Shown piece by piece: positions 20,201 to 27,881 of a stretch of DNA of 64,000 nucleotides. The notes under the pieces were generated by a model. It did no database searches and was not told the DNA's origin. It saw nothing but the letters and a program-made list of their open reading frames with translations. The position numbers and the translations under genes were made by a program. Origin of the DNA: Lineus longissimus. Lineage: Eukaryota; Nemertea; Pilidiophora; Heteronemertea; Lineidae. The stretch lies in NCBI RefSeq assembly GCF_910592395.1, contig NC_088320.1:14446501-14510500 (forward strand), in the 5' to 3' direction. How positions within the stretch are numbered: position 1 is the first letter of the stretch; each line of letters starts with the position of its first letter.

Positions 20201-20265
20201 AAGAAGTTGACAAAAAAGCCTCAGTCCTTTTGATGATAAGAGGTTCATACTTGAAGATGGAATAA
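17245..20265 (+). CDS. POLB: protein-primed family B DNA polymerase
   Basis: The replicative polymerase of the element; 1006 residues are open from the ATG. Exonuclease motifs: YADFES (~217), NLSNYDSH (~362) and YLKPDVILLAD (~507). Polymerase motifs: A in YMDANHLYGWAM (~595), B in KLMNNAFYGKTCEN (~762), C in LYLDTDSF (~860), with the active-site aspartates present. Between Exo I and Exo II lies a Cys/His cluster (CYYC, DHDHYSGRYRGAAH, then C-N-L-N; residues ~314-350) of HNH/zinc type typical of Polinton polymerases. The family starts synthesis from a terminal protein. The frame ends early: homologous C-terminal sequence (SPFDDKRFILEDGI) continues in the -1 frame after an A6 run near 20211, to a TGA at about 20329. 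So the last ~40 residues are replaced by a short unrelated tail. The N-terminal extension is also damaged. Confidence 0.93.
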   Translation: MTICSYKRCKGGHYTKLPFKTKAVINVESNDNKCFLWSLLAAKYLKENPESTFNITTDMLEMTSSREQSSKTTDIKIDSFPVCIQKDIPKIESDNNLKINVFKLENEWAKSIYAAKLEPLYLSKNYDDDDVIDLLYFKDHFMYIRDVNLFFRSLAHRVYLCRRCMNYFYRKSTQDNHKKKCGEHDYCKISLPPPNNKWSQLKFEKHSFKNSVPFVIYADFESISEPVVSVEPPMMKEPSSKKLFKQHASAVGVYVHSDYPQLYSSQYVSHRGADVVDVFCNWLIRLEDQFSNLLNCNFPLTMTDEDWQKYQLETQCYYCNQPLGYDKVKDHDHYSGRYRGAAHSSCNLNENKAMFVPVFFHNLSNYDSHLFIKDLMTKLPKYKKLKLLAKTAEEYISFQFGCFRFLDSYRFMQSSLDNITKSMLDDDFKITRQKFPNTIDFKLLRKKGSVPYSFYTSHESYNVTYLEKSMFFDELKNEMAPDSAYDEAKVIWDHFKTRNHGEFIDLYLKPDVILLADLFEKFRDVNLNYFHVDPCHCYSAPGLTWQAGLKYTGINLELLTDTNILLTFEKAIRGGISGVMGTRHVKADEGHKLLYMDANHLYGWAMMEPQPYGSFEMIDIDPLNMNVISKEQIMAIPSDSEVGYFLEVDLEYPGNIKFKSRNFPFCPESLFIEDDELSPYQRELLGDDKRSNVEKLILTQKDKTNYIVHYRILQFYLKHGMVLKRVHSVICFKQSKWLAPYIDFNTKRRMDSKTDFEKDYFKLMNNAFYGKTCENVRNRVEIELVTDGERARSAMANPRFSSICVFDEQNAAISMRKTSMKFNKPIYIGASVLELSKLLMYEFYYEVFQPYFGEKNIELLYLDTDSFVLNINTDDLTKDLKELKHYFDFSNYPKDHPLYDTSKKKVPGYFKDELGGVEMTEFIALRSKMYAYRTKDYDSKKLKGIAKNVVKRNISFDDYVDCLEKSMSFYHKMRHLRSDKHQIYLEEVDKKASVLLMIRGSYLKME

Positions 20266-20330
20266 GAACGTTACCATTTGGAATGTATTATGAAGGCTAC
20301 ATAGATTACAGCGATTCAAACTTCGCTTGA
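20211..20330 (+). pseudogene. polymerase C-terminal end in the shifted frame
   Basis: After the A-run at 20211-20216 the -1 frame encodes SPFDDKRFILEDGI and ends NFA-stop near 20329. This is the expected end of Polinton polymerases. One missing A, -1 slippage or an assembly error would explain the break. Confidence 0.6.
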
Positions 20331-20472
20331 GTGCAAAATCTTTCTTAAACTAATGAATATGGTGGCGCTGATGGTAGTGGCACTGGCGGAAATTCACCCC
20401 TAACACCGAAGTCATGGTGATAGTGATAGTGATACACCACATTAGGATTAGGACTATTTAGTCCTGTTTGAT

Positions 20473-21129
20473 TTACTGAATTTTTAGTTTTTCTAGCATC
20501 TCTGTCTGAGCTATCTTTTTTCCTTGTTCTAAAAAGGTTTTTTTGAGAGACTCTACATCGACATTGGAATTGGTCTCCCTTTGTTTTTTCCTAATGGCAT
20601 TTTTCATCGAAATGTATTTCTCCTTCTCCTTGAGTATTAAACCGAATTCCTCTGTAGATATGTGAGAATCGGTTAAGGCTTTACTGACCAAATCATTGAT
20701 TGTGTTCAGTTTGGAAATGGCCAACATGCTTATCTTCTCATGCTTTTCAATTTTCCTTAGAATATTCTTTTTCTCCCAGCCTAAGGCCGATGAAATAATG
20801 GCACTACCTATTGTTACGCCACCCAGAGCTAAACCTATCGGAGCCTTGATGACACCAGCTAGAGCGGAAACACCAACAGAGCCAGCTGCAATGCTGGCAA
20901 AATTAAGGAAATGGCTTATGCCAGTAATCACATCAAAAGCTTTTTTGTATTTTAAAAATATCTTTCTCCTGCATTCAATTTCGCACTCAAAGAACTTCTT
21001 AACATCACTAATTGCATTAAGCCTGAAAGACTGAGGGTCTGGTTGAACTCTCTGGACGTAGTCCGGGTTTACTGTCCCGGTATTCTGTTCATTACTCAAA
21101 TCAGGATAAAGCCTACTTCTGTCTTCCAT
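20473..21129 (-). CDS. conserved 218-aa protein with a glycine-rich hydrophobic core
   Basis: The start is preceded by AATTAAATGG. The layout is a polar head, a basic helical part (FFECEIECRRKIFLKYKKAF), then a long Gly/Ala-rich hydrophobic stretch (about residues 80-115; ASIAAGSVGVSALAGVI and the following GLALGGV segment), then charged helices with SKLNTINDLVSKAL and EEFGLILKEKEKY. I have general familiarity with proteins of this layout as uncharacterised genes in Polinton-type elements of cnidarians and other marine invertebrates. A membrane-active or virion-internal role is possible but unproven. It converges on the polymerase gene and shares the leftward block with capsid genes. Confidence 0.7.
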   Translation of the reverse strand: MEDRSRLYPDLSNEQNTGTVNPDYVQRVQPDPQSFRLNAISDVKKFFECEIECRRKIFLKYKKAFDVITGISHFLNFASIAAGSVGVSALAGVIKAPIGLALGGVTIGSAIISSALGWEKKNILRKIEKHEKISMLAISKLNTINDLVSKALTDSHISTEEFGLILKEKEKYISMKNAIRKKQRETNSNVDVESLKKTFLEQGKKIAQTEMLEKLKIQ

Positions 21130-21148
21130 TTAATTAAGTTTAAAAAAA

Positions 21149-21412
21149 CTAATGTGAAAAACTAGAATCAACACCAGAAATAAGTTTATTACTATTAGCA
21201 TTAGAGGGCTTTATCCTTGGATCAAAGCTCAACTCTTTTGCTGAGGACAAAGTACTGCCTGAAGTAGATCTCCTAGGCCTAGAAGGTGGATTCTCCACAA
21301 CTGGTGGATTCTCCACGTCTTGCTTGTCAAGCTCATCTAGTTTTTTGTAAAAGTGTTCTAACCTATCTTTCCAATTCTTTGGTCTTTTAGTGTAACCCCA
21401 AGTTATGCTCAT
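21149..21412 (-). CDS. small unknown protein, 87 aa
   Basis: Start context CTTAATTAAATGA, shared with its neighbours. The N-terminal half is helical and charged (WKDRLEHFYKKLDELDKQ); the C-terminal half is Pro/Ser-rich and probably disordered, with a duplicated VENPP. It has no membrane segment and I recognise no family. The intact frame, promoter-like start and tight spacing (19 bases to the next gene) support it as real. Confidence 0.55.
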   Translation of the reverse strand: MSITWGYTKRPKNWKDRLEHFYKKLDELDKQDVENPPVVENPPSRPRRSTSGSTLSSAKELSFDPRIKPSNANSNKLISGVDSSFSH

Positions 21413-21480
21413 TTAATTAAGTCAAAAGACAAAGTCAAATCAATTCACTGCAAAGAGTAAATTTCTATTAAGTCTATTAC

Positions 21481-21912
21481 TCAACTTATCATCTCGTTTA
21501 TCATTTCTGTCATACTACATATGTTAATGTTCTGGTTCATTCTCATGTTGTTATTCAAATTAGATAATTTATTAAGCAAAATCATATTTTCATCACAAAG
21601 ATAATCCGCGAAATGCTGTGATATCACTGTTTTCCAATCTGGTATCACATTCTTGTCTCGAGAGACAAACCAGTTTTCACTTCTCATTTTTACCATGAAA
21701 TCCATTGACCTATCCAATTGATCCTTAAATAGTGTGTAGTCTACTGTAGCACTCTTCTGTCTGTTTTCTGTCTTTTCCATTGGTCTCATGTTAAACCAAG
21801 CAAAGCACAGTTCAGGTTTATCTTTGAATTCCTTGATTGGTAAGACATGATCCAACTCTTCTTCTGCTATTGGAGATAGACTCCTCTGGTACTCTAACCA
21901 CTGTCTGTACAT
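21481..21912 (-). pseudogene. HNH endonuclease, C-terminal part of a split gene
   Basis: The sequence QWLEYQ, then DHVLPIKEF and CFAWFNMRPM, has the D-H-[IV]-x-P spacing and downstream Asn of HNH nucleases that follow a zinc-ribbon module. It overlaps the upstream ORF by 19 bases in another frame. The overlap lies exactly where homologous proteins would read from a Leu-Gly-Cys block into the W-L-E-x-Q helix, so one gene has been split by a -1 frame change. The frame has a fortuitous ATG (MYRQW). Confidence 0.6.
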
Positions 21913-22301
21913 CCTAGATTGAATGATGAATTACCAGTACACTCTCCCTTAGAAATGCGGTTAAGACCAACCCTAATTTTGTGTCTGTCTCTATTACCAT
22001 TTTGGTCAAGGTAATCCTTTTTGTAATATGAATTAAAACATGATCTACAGTTACCTCTATTTCCATCTTTACCAAATTCACCATCACTTAGTAATTTATT
22101 TTCATAACATTTATTACATTCCTTGATTTCAGTTGAACCACATTCTTTACAGTAATCAAGTAGTTTATTACGTCTGTTCTTTCCAAATTTAATTTCAGGT
22201 TTCTTTTCATAGCATTTAACACAAAACACAGTAGGTCCTGAAATTACTGGTTGTTGCTGATACATAGGTTGCTGCTGAAACATAGGTTGCTGCTGATACA
22301 T
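21894..22301 (-). pseudogene. zinc-ribbon part of a split HNH protein
   Basis: The protein begins with a Met/Gln repeat (MYQQQP, MFQQQP, MYQQQP). It then carries four CxxC pairs (CVKC, CKEC, CNKC and CRSC) in two tandem zinc-ribbon units of the type found before HNH domains, and ends FNLGC before running out of frame. The remaining HNH part lies at 21481-21912. Nicking or recombination near the element, or a homing-endonuclease origin, are possible roles; none is shown. Confidence 0.6.
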
Positions 22302-22422
22302 AGGTTGACAGTAGCATTAAATATTTCTCCCTCCATTTCTTTCTTTATTTAGTAGGACTTTTTTTTTTAATTGCGTTTTTCGAACTTGTTCTTGTGACTT
22401 AAGTCACTTTAGAGACTTTATT

Positions 22423-23559
22423 TCATTTCAATGATTTGATATCAGAAACTGGTAACCATTCATTGAATTTATCACTGTATCCCTTCCACTTCACTAATCC
22501 ATATTTCTTGCCTTTACTGGTCTTGTACCTCAAGATTTTCTCGATCTTGTACTCTAGCTGGTCAGGATTAGGAACATAACTCAATTCCTCTTCATAGAAA
22601 TATCCTTGAATTTCCTCTTTATGATAATCTTCAAGTTTGTAGACGATAGGGTGAGTGAAGATGATCTGTTTGATTTGGAATACTTCCTCAGTGAAGTTGG
22701 GCATGTAACCTTTACCGAAAATGGACTTGTACTTTGAAATTCTTACACTGTCACCTACTTTGTACTTTGGATCACCAAAGGTTTTTTTGAGGTGAAGACC
22801 GTAAAGATTGTACCACACAGCTCCTTCGTTTTCCATCTTTCTGGCATCTACAGGTTTCATACCTATTGATGAGTGAAATGTGTTGTTGTAGCCACTGACC
22901 AAGTCATCCAGTACGTCAATCCACTTGTCTGTCTCCTTAGCAGTGAAATAACGCCACATTTTTTCTTTAAGAGTCCTGTTGAATCTTTCTACTACCGCTG
23001 CCTTCTTATCAGATTTTGTAGAGAACCATTCTATGTCATTTTCTGTTAAGAGTTCCTTGAAGTGTTTGTTGTAGAATTCTGTACCGTCATCAAACTGGAT
23101 CTTTTCTGGTATCGCCACAACTGGTTTTGCTTCTCTAGAGCTTTGCTCCTTGGACGAAGTCCTGAAAATCAATTTGAATGCGTCTCTGATTTCTTCTCCC
23201 CTCTTACTCTTAACTGCCAGAGCCCAAGAAAAACGACTGAATAGATCTATGACTGTTAAAATGAATCTGAAACCTTTATTCTTACTCTCGAATTTCTGCA
23301 TGTCAACCAGGTCGGCTTGCCACTGTTGATCGATGTACGATACCATTGTTTTCCTGAAGGTGAATTTCTTAATAGCCGGTTTGTGTTGTTGGTGAGTTGG
23401 TAGTGTTTCTAGAAATTCTTTTACTTCTTTTTGTTTAATAAGTTTACCACCTTCCTTGACCTGTTTCCACATCTTACTCAAAGAACTGTAAGCCACGGGA
23501 CTCTCGGGGTTGTAGTACAAATCCCTTAGATACTGCTGTGTGTCATCCTTTACATCCAT
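22423..23559 (-). CDS. INT: retrovirus-like integrase with chromodomain
   Basis: The integrase of the element, 378 aa, with an intact frame. The catalytic core (rve fold) shows the first Asp in WQADLVDM (~D83), the second in QFDDGTEFYN (~D157) and the Glu in VVERFNRTLKEKM (~E191), so the DDE triad is complete. A basic segment follows. The C-terminal ~45 residues (YKIEKILRY, then YGLVKWKGY and NEWLP) form a chromodomain, which in related integrases directs insertion to particular chromatin. It makes the staggered cut that yields 6-bp target duplications, as seen at both ends here. Its ATG and that of the ATPase are divergent and separated by four bases (CAT TTAA ATG). Confidence 0.93.
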   Translation of the reverse strand: MDVKDDTQQYLRDLYYNPESPVAYSSLSKMWKQVKEGGKLIKQKEVKEFLETLPTHQQHKPAIKKFTFRKTMVSYIDQQWQADLVDMQKFESKNKGFRFILTVIDLFSRFSWALAVKSKRGEEIRDAFKLIFRTSSKEQSSREAKPVVAIPEKIQFDDGTEFYNKHFKELLTENDIEWFSTKSDKKAAVVERFNRTLKEKMWRYFTAKETDKWIDVLDDLVSGYNNTFHSSIGMKPVDARKMENEGAVWYNLYGLHLKKTFGDPKYKVGDSVRISKYKSIFGKGYMPNFTEEVFQIKQIIFTHPIVYKLEDYHKEEIQGYFYEEELSYVPNPDQLEYKIEKILRYKTSKGKKYGLVKWKGYSDKFNEWLPVSDIKSLK

Positions 23560-23563
23560 TTAA
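23560..23563. promoter_or_regulatory. four-base divergent spacer between INT and ATPase starts
   Basis: The two start codons form the palindrome CATTTAAATG. Any promoter must therefore overlap the opposite gene's coding sequence. Both genes show the TAAATGG start context seen at other genes of the element. Confidence 0.5.
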
Positions 23564-24185
23564 ATGGATGAAGTATTTATTTACGAGCCACATAACATGC
23601 TAATTTCTGGTGTCACCAATTGTGGTAAGACATATTTTGCCCTTGACCTCTTAGAAAAGGAGTATCGACACAAATTCCAAAACATAGTCATTTTCTGTCC
23701 AACATATTTCAACAATAAGACATATGACAGGAAATGGATTTACCAAGACAAGAGCGTCTACATAGTTAATCCCGAAGCGGTGGCCAGTAATTTGGACCTT
23801 GTGCTTCAATTTGCTACTCTGACCTTTGCTGGTTCTAACACATTATTCCTAATTGATGACTGTGCTAATTTGAGAGACACAAAAAAAGAAGGTGTCCGAG
23901 TTATGTAATCTTGCCTTTTCTGGCAGGCACTACAATGTTACTGTTTGGTTACTAGTTCAGAAGTACAATTCAGTTGTCAAGGACTACAGAGAGAACATAA
24001 GAATTTTAGTATTATTTTTTAATAAGGATGAATCAGCCATGAAAGATGCCTTAGAAGAAAACAGTGTTATTCCTAAGGATAAAAGACAGTACTACATAGA
24101 AGAACTTAAGATGAAAAAAGGATCAAAACTGATCATTAGACTACAACATCCATTTGGATTTACTCTTTCACATCAAAAATCTTAG
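23564..24185 (+). pseudogene. ATP: genome-packaging ATPase (FtsK/HerA type), frame broken once
   Basis: Walker A is GVTNCGKT (residues 16-23); Walker B is in TLFLIDDCANL (~92-102). It belongs to the A32-like packaging ATPases of Polintons and related viruses, which drive DNA into the capsid. The first frame ends at a TAA at 23906-23908 just after RDTKKEG. The rest of the protein (SELCNLAFSGRHY to LSHQKS) lies in the +1 frame from about 23885 to 24185. The shift coincides with a run of seven A at 23880-23886. Loss of one A, +1 slippage, or correction of an assembly error would join the two halves. Without that the product stops at ~114 residues, keeping both Walker motifs but losing the C-terminal half. 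Confidence 0.88.
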
Positions 24186-24643
24186 TCCTGCTTCTCATCA
24201 ATGGTCTTAGTCTTTCTAACCCTAGTAAAATAATAAATTATTAATCCTAAACCACTAAGTCCTAGGATAATCCATAGGTACTCGTATTTCTTCATTTCAT
24301 CACTAGGTTGGTAATAATCACTTAATTGTGGTCTCTGAGGTAGTACTATAGTTCTATCGGGATGTAAATGATTGTAAACAGTAAGTGCTGAATAATCAGT
24401 ATTGTTAAAATCAATAGAAGCGTCTCTTTCTCTCTTTAATTCAAGATTAACAAAGTCAATAGTACTCTTTCTATGCTCCTCCCATTCGGTTGAAGCTTTT
24501 TGTAATTGCTCCTGAGCCAAATCATGTCTTTTCACTTCAGCTTCATAACCGTTTTGATCTAGTGACTTGAAAAGGTAACCAGATCCAGTAAATGCTAATC
24601 CATTGATTATTGCAGATCCAAATAACATGCCAATGCCAGCCAT
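24182..24643 (-). CDS. conserved two-helix membrane protein, 153 aa
   Basis: Start context ATTAAATGG. A hydrophobic N-terminal helix (MLFGSAIINGLAFTGSGYLF) is followed by a charged helical domain (KRHDLAQEQLQKASTEWEEH), the block LSDYYQPS, and a C-terminal transmembrane helix (YLWIILGLSGLGLIIYYF) with a basic tail. From general familiarity, proteins with this layout are recurrent accessory genes in marine-invertebrate Polinton-type elements. The function is unknown; a virion membrane or assembly factor is possible. The last four bases overlap the end of the ATPase gene tail to tail. Confidence 0.7.
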   Translation of the reverse strand: MAGIGMLFGSAIINGLAFTGSGYLFKSLDQNGYEAEVKRHDLAQEQLQKASTEWEEHRKSTIDFVNLELKRERDASIDFNNTDYSALTVYNHLHPDRTIVLPQRPQLSDYYQPSDEMKKYEYLWIILGLSGLGLIIYYFTRVRKTKTIDEKQD

Positions 24644-24664
24644 TTAATTTCAACGAATTTAATT

Positions 24665-25411
24665 TCAATGATGTGTTAATACCAATTGGTACTGTACATC
24701 ATGACCATTAAGATCGATGATGTCACCTTTTTCATCCGTTAAGCAAATATTCAGCTTATTGAATCTTGGTTTACAGGGAACTGCTATTGGTTTCTCAAAG
24801 GTGTATGCTATTAAATCCCCAAAATTAGCTTCTCTTATTGGTCTTGTGGTTAGCACATCAGATGTTTCACCATTACTTAATACACTAGTAGATTCGATTA
24901 TGTCACAGTGAAAAACAAAATGGTTAATTGGTCTAAAATTGATGGGTTTCTCGCTTACAACATCATCCTTACTTTTATTGTCTAAAGGGTAAGGCCATTC
25001 TGTTTTCATGCCAAATAACTCATTGCTTTTACCAATAAAATAGATCTGTCAATGCTCCTCATTTTTTCTCTTTAGGAACTTTAATATGGCCTTACCTGTT
25101 GGTTCTTCAACGTCAAATCTGACAGCACCTCGACTCATACTATTTTCTTTCAACTTCTCCGCAAATACTTTTGAAAAGCTCTGTAGGTCATAGAGACCAT
25201 CTGGTAGCGTAATCTCTTCCACATCAAACCCCTTAACTTTGATTCGGTTATTCTCCCTGGCCGCACTGATGTTGTAAAATGTACAAGGTATTACTGCAAA
25301 AGTTAAAGTGATGCTACATGCATCTTGAATTTCAGTCTTGAGATTGACTGTTAAATCACTTGAACTCTGATCCGGGTAGTCGCTGGAATCGATGTTCATT
25401 ACAGTTACCAT
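24665..25411 (-). pseudogene. probable minor capsid (penton-like) protein, one in-frame stop
   Basis: Two open frames, 25049-25411 and 24665-25009, are in the same frame and separated only by one TGA (25049-25051) and 13 codons. Together they would make a protein of ~248 residues, the usual size of Polinton minor capsid proteins. The upstream part has LPDGLYDLQSF and alternating strand patterns. The downstream part has the block HFVFHCDIIESTSVLSNGE and ends in a LTDEKGDIIDL-type strand pair. Position next to the 78-aa membrane gene and the major capsid gene supports a structural role. Assignment as penton is inference from order, length and beta-rich pattern. The TGA may be a nonsense mutation, a sequencing error or read through. 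Confidence 0.6.
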
Positions 25412-25430
25412 TTAGTTAAGTAAATTATTC

Positions 25431-25667
25431 TTACTTCATAATATTTCTGGGTAGGATTCCTTGATCGTAAAGGTACTCTAATGTTCCATTACTAATAGCT
25501 ACAGTTCCACCCAGTTTAATAATTTCCTCTAGGTTGGCCTGACTTGGGGGACCGATATTGATTCTCAAGAACCTTTTCAGTAACATAGAGTAACCAATTG
25601 TTGTTGATGCCAACAGTAAACTTTGATACAGTGTATTTATGATATCTTTCTTTCCAGGTGTATCCAT
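25431..25667 (-). CDS. 78-aa conserved membrane protein
   Basis: Intact, start context AATTAAATGG. It has two hydrophobic helices (LLLASTTIGYSMLL and a weaker one near GGTVAISNGTLEYL) and the end ILPRNIMK. A homologue with the same length is kept open in the old Polinton at 8725-8961, also directly next to capsid sequence, which shows the gene pair is conserved. Function unknown. Confidence 0.75.
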   Translation of the reverse strand: MDTPGKKDIINTLYQSLLLASTTIGYSMLLKRFLRINIGPPSQANLEEIIKLGGTVAISNGTLEYLYDQGILPRNIMK

Positions 25668-25718
25668 TTAATTAGGATGAAAATCTAATGTTGTAGCGAA
25701 CTTTGTTCTTGCAGCACC

Positions 25719-26975
25719 TTAGTGCTGGAGTGAAGCAATCTGAGAATTCTGGATGTTTACCTGGGCATCAGAAACCACGAATATGTGCATTTTGTATGGT
25801 CCCTTTCCAGATTTCTTTGTAATAGATAATTGAATACCATATTTTGTGTTCTGGAGCTTCTTTCCTGATCCGTGTAAGCGGTTATCTTCTGTGGTTCTCA
25901 AATCCAACCATAAACCATAGTGATTAGAATCACCATAGTATTTCTCCATTGTCATGTTACAGTCATGAGTTTTCTTCAAATCTTCAGACATGAAGTGTTT
26001 CTTGATCTCCTCCCATTGATCCATCATTCTCATTCCTTCTGGGAACACCTGATTGGCAACACCCTTAATTGTGATTTGTACTTTACTTATGTTAGGGTTT
26101 TCAAACTTCTCTGAATCTCTAGCTCCATCTACATAGTCAGACACAAATAATAACAATAATCCTTTAATTGACATTCTTGGAAAGTTGATGTTCTCATTAA
26201 TCAGTGTTTCATTAGCAGTAACATTAACTGTTTTAAAATGGTCTACCCAATCATAAAATATCGAGAAACCAGAGTTGTACTTGTTGCTCAGTTGATTTGC
26301 AATCATCTTATTAGTAACCGTGTCGTATTCAAAACAAATATTTTCAAGTTTGTAGCCCATGCTAGCTGTGGTTGCGGTGACTATGATTTCCTCCTTTGGT
26401 GCTAAAGTTATTTCAATAATCACATCTTCTTGAATTGGAAACTTGTAAAATGGAGCATGATGGTGGAATAATTCAAAATCTAATGGTATTTTGTACTTCT
26501 TATCAAACACTTCCTTTAGTGTCTTTTCATTAGCTGTTTCACCAGTGACATCAGCTTCAGCTACTCCCGATCTTAATTCTCTAAGATTTTCTGATTGAAT
26601 ACCTTGAAAAACCCTGTCATTCCTTTCCTCCCTAGTTAGCCACAGATCTTTAAATGTAGAAAAATGGCTGTATTCGTCAAGGTCAAATATCTGCTCTGTT
26701 CCCCACTTAACCACCATCTTTGAGATTAGATTTCTACCAAGATTATTTACAACACTATTTTTAGAATCACCAGAAATGGTTACATCAGCAGACAAATAAA
26801 GAGATTTAGGTACAAAAAATGTATTCTCCCTCAATGCCGGTATTCTAACATACAAAGTTTCTTTGGGATTAGCAGAAGAGGGATTATGAGTAATGATGTG
26901 ATGCTGCCTCTCAGCTTTCAAACCGAGTGGAATTCTATGTGCTCTATCTGTATTTAATAAATATCCAGTGGCCAT
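25719..26975 (-). CDS. probable major capsid protein (double jelly roll), ~418 aa
   Basis: I take the ATG at 26975 (MATGYLLNTD) as the start; the frame extends 20 codons further upstream, but that extra stretch is not family-like. It is an intact, beta-rich protein without membrane segments. Blocks typical of the family as I know it: YVRIPALRENTF early, GRNLISKMVVKWG, FDKKYKIPLDFELF, SIKGLLLLFV, KFENPNISKVQITI, EKYYGDSN, LHGSGKKL, and a HIFVVSDAQVNI-type end. This is the most conserved non-enzymatic protein of this class of elements and sits beside the penton-like gene, as capsid genes do. The fold assignment rests on family knowledge and context, not on computed structure. Two fragments of a homologue survive in the old Polinton at 7662-7860 and 8395-8700. 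Confidence 0.7.
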   Translation of the reverse strand: MATGYLLNTDRAHRIPLGLKAERQHHIITHNPSSANPKETLYVRIPALRENTFFVPKSLYLSADVTISGDSKNSVVNNLGRNLISKMVVKWGTEQIFDLDEYSHFSTFKDLWLTREERNDRVFQGIQSENLRELRSGVAEADVTGETANEKTLKEVFDKKYKIPLDFELFHHHAPFYKFPIQEDVIIEITLAPKEEIIVTATTASMGYKLENICFEYDTVTNKMIANQLSNKYNSGFSIFYDWVDHFKTVNVTANETLINENINFPRMSIKGLLLLFVSDYVDGARDSEKFENPNISKVQITIKGVANQVFPEGMRMMDQWEEIKKHFMSEDLKKTHDCNMTMEKYYGDSNHYGLWLDLRTTEDNRLHGSGKKLQNTKYGIQLSITKKSGKGPYKMHIFVVSDAQVNIQNSQIASLQH

Positions 26976-27881
26976 CTTGTATTTATTTACTCGTAAAATT
27001 AATAATAGTTCCAAGAGCAGGCCTCTAAAAAACACTTGGTTCCACAGTAAAGAGCAATACTACAGTGGCGCCACATGGTGTCAAACTGGTACATCATTCC
27101 ACTTACTACACTGGTAAATCACACACCCAACGGATCCCTTAAATGCAGCACATGCATCTTGTTATTTCTCTGAAGCATTGACTACCAGTAGTTCAAAATT
27201 CCCGGCCAATTCCCGGCCATGACGTCATCACCTAGCTCACATATCATTAGGGAAAGCACTTGGAGATCTGTCATTTCGCCATACTAGCTAGCGAGACTGT
27301 TACAATGTTGTTTTTGCCTGTTTTTACCGGCCAATAATGCGGTGTGTTGGCTTGATCATGCACATACACTCTAGGTGGCATGTTCATTCCCCATAATTCC
27401 TGTCATCTTGGCAACGGACATGCGCAAACGATGACAGTTTTGTTTTGATAGCAACCGGCAAACACTTGTTTGCTCGTTGTACAATGACAACAATCACAAC
27501 AGGAAGTTGTCATCCTTGGCAACCGATTTTCAGCGACATCTTTCATTGTAACATGTAACTAAACAACCGACGCGCATGCGCAGTAAACACGTTTGGCATA
27601 GGCCAGACTCGAACCCGGGTATTCTGCGTGGTAAGCATATGTTATCCCACTAGGCTATGTCCTCAATTCAACCTGTCAGGCCGTCAAGATTGATAGATAA
27701 GAGCGCCTAGCTATTGATTATGCGCGTCACAGCTGTCATGTGATCTCTCATTCAGTGTGGCACATGCAGGGGCATAGGGTCAATTTCTCTGCCATTTCTC
27801 AATGGATATTTGCAAATGAGGTATGCTTGGAAAGCTCTTGACCTGTACTTTCTGTTGGAATACAGTAAGTCATGATTACAT
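26976..27881. other. right subterminal region of the Polinton, no element gene
   Basis: About 0.9 kb between the capsid gene start and the right terminal repeat. The left end has only 14 bases in the same position. It holds a tRNA-like segment at 27598-27664, several CpG-containing words and an ACGCGCATGCGCAGT stretch, and looks less AT-rich than the gene block. It may include an insertion, for example a SINE, or the element's regulatory region. Confidence 0.5.
27598..27664 (-). repeat. tRNA-like segment (SINE head or tRNA pseudogene)
   Basis: On the minus strand TAGCCTAGTGG matches a Pol III A box, and GGTTCGAGTCT, 32 bases further on, matches a B box. The T-stem pairs poorly and the acceptor ends do not pair well, so it is not a convincing functional tRNA. 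It is probably the promoter part of a SINE. Confidence 0.5.

Larger units (their letters stand above)
20470..25670. promoter_or_regulatory. TAAATG start signature shared by Polinton genes
   Basis: Ten genes of the element begin inside TAAATG followed by G or A: starts at 10239, 14278, 15188, 21129, 21412, 23559, 23564, 24643, 25411 and 25667. At 21129 and 21412 the motif is extended to CTTAATTAAATG; 25667 has CCTAATTAAATG. The polymerase and capsid starts lack it. It could be a promoter/initiator element or a translation context. Poxvirus late promoters use a similar TAAATG, but that is only an analogy. Confidence 0.4.
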
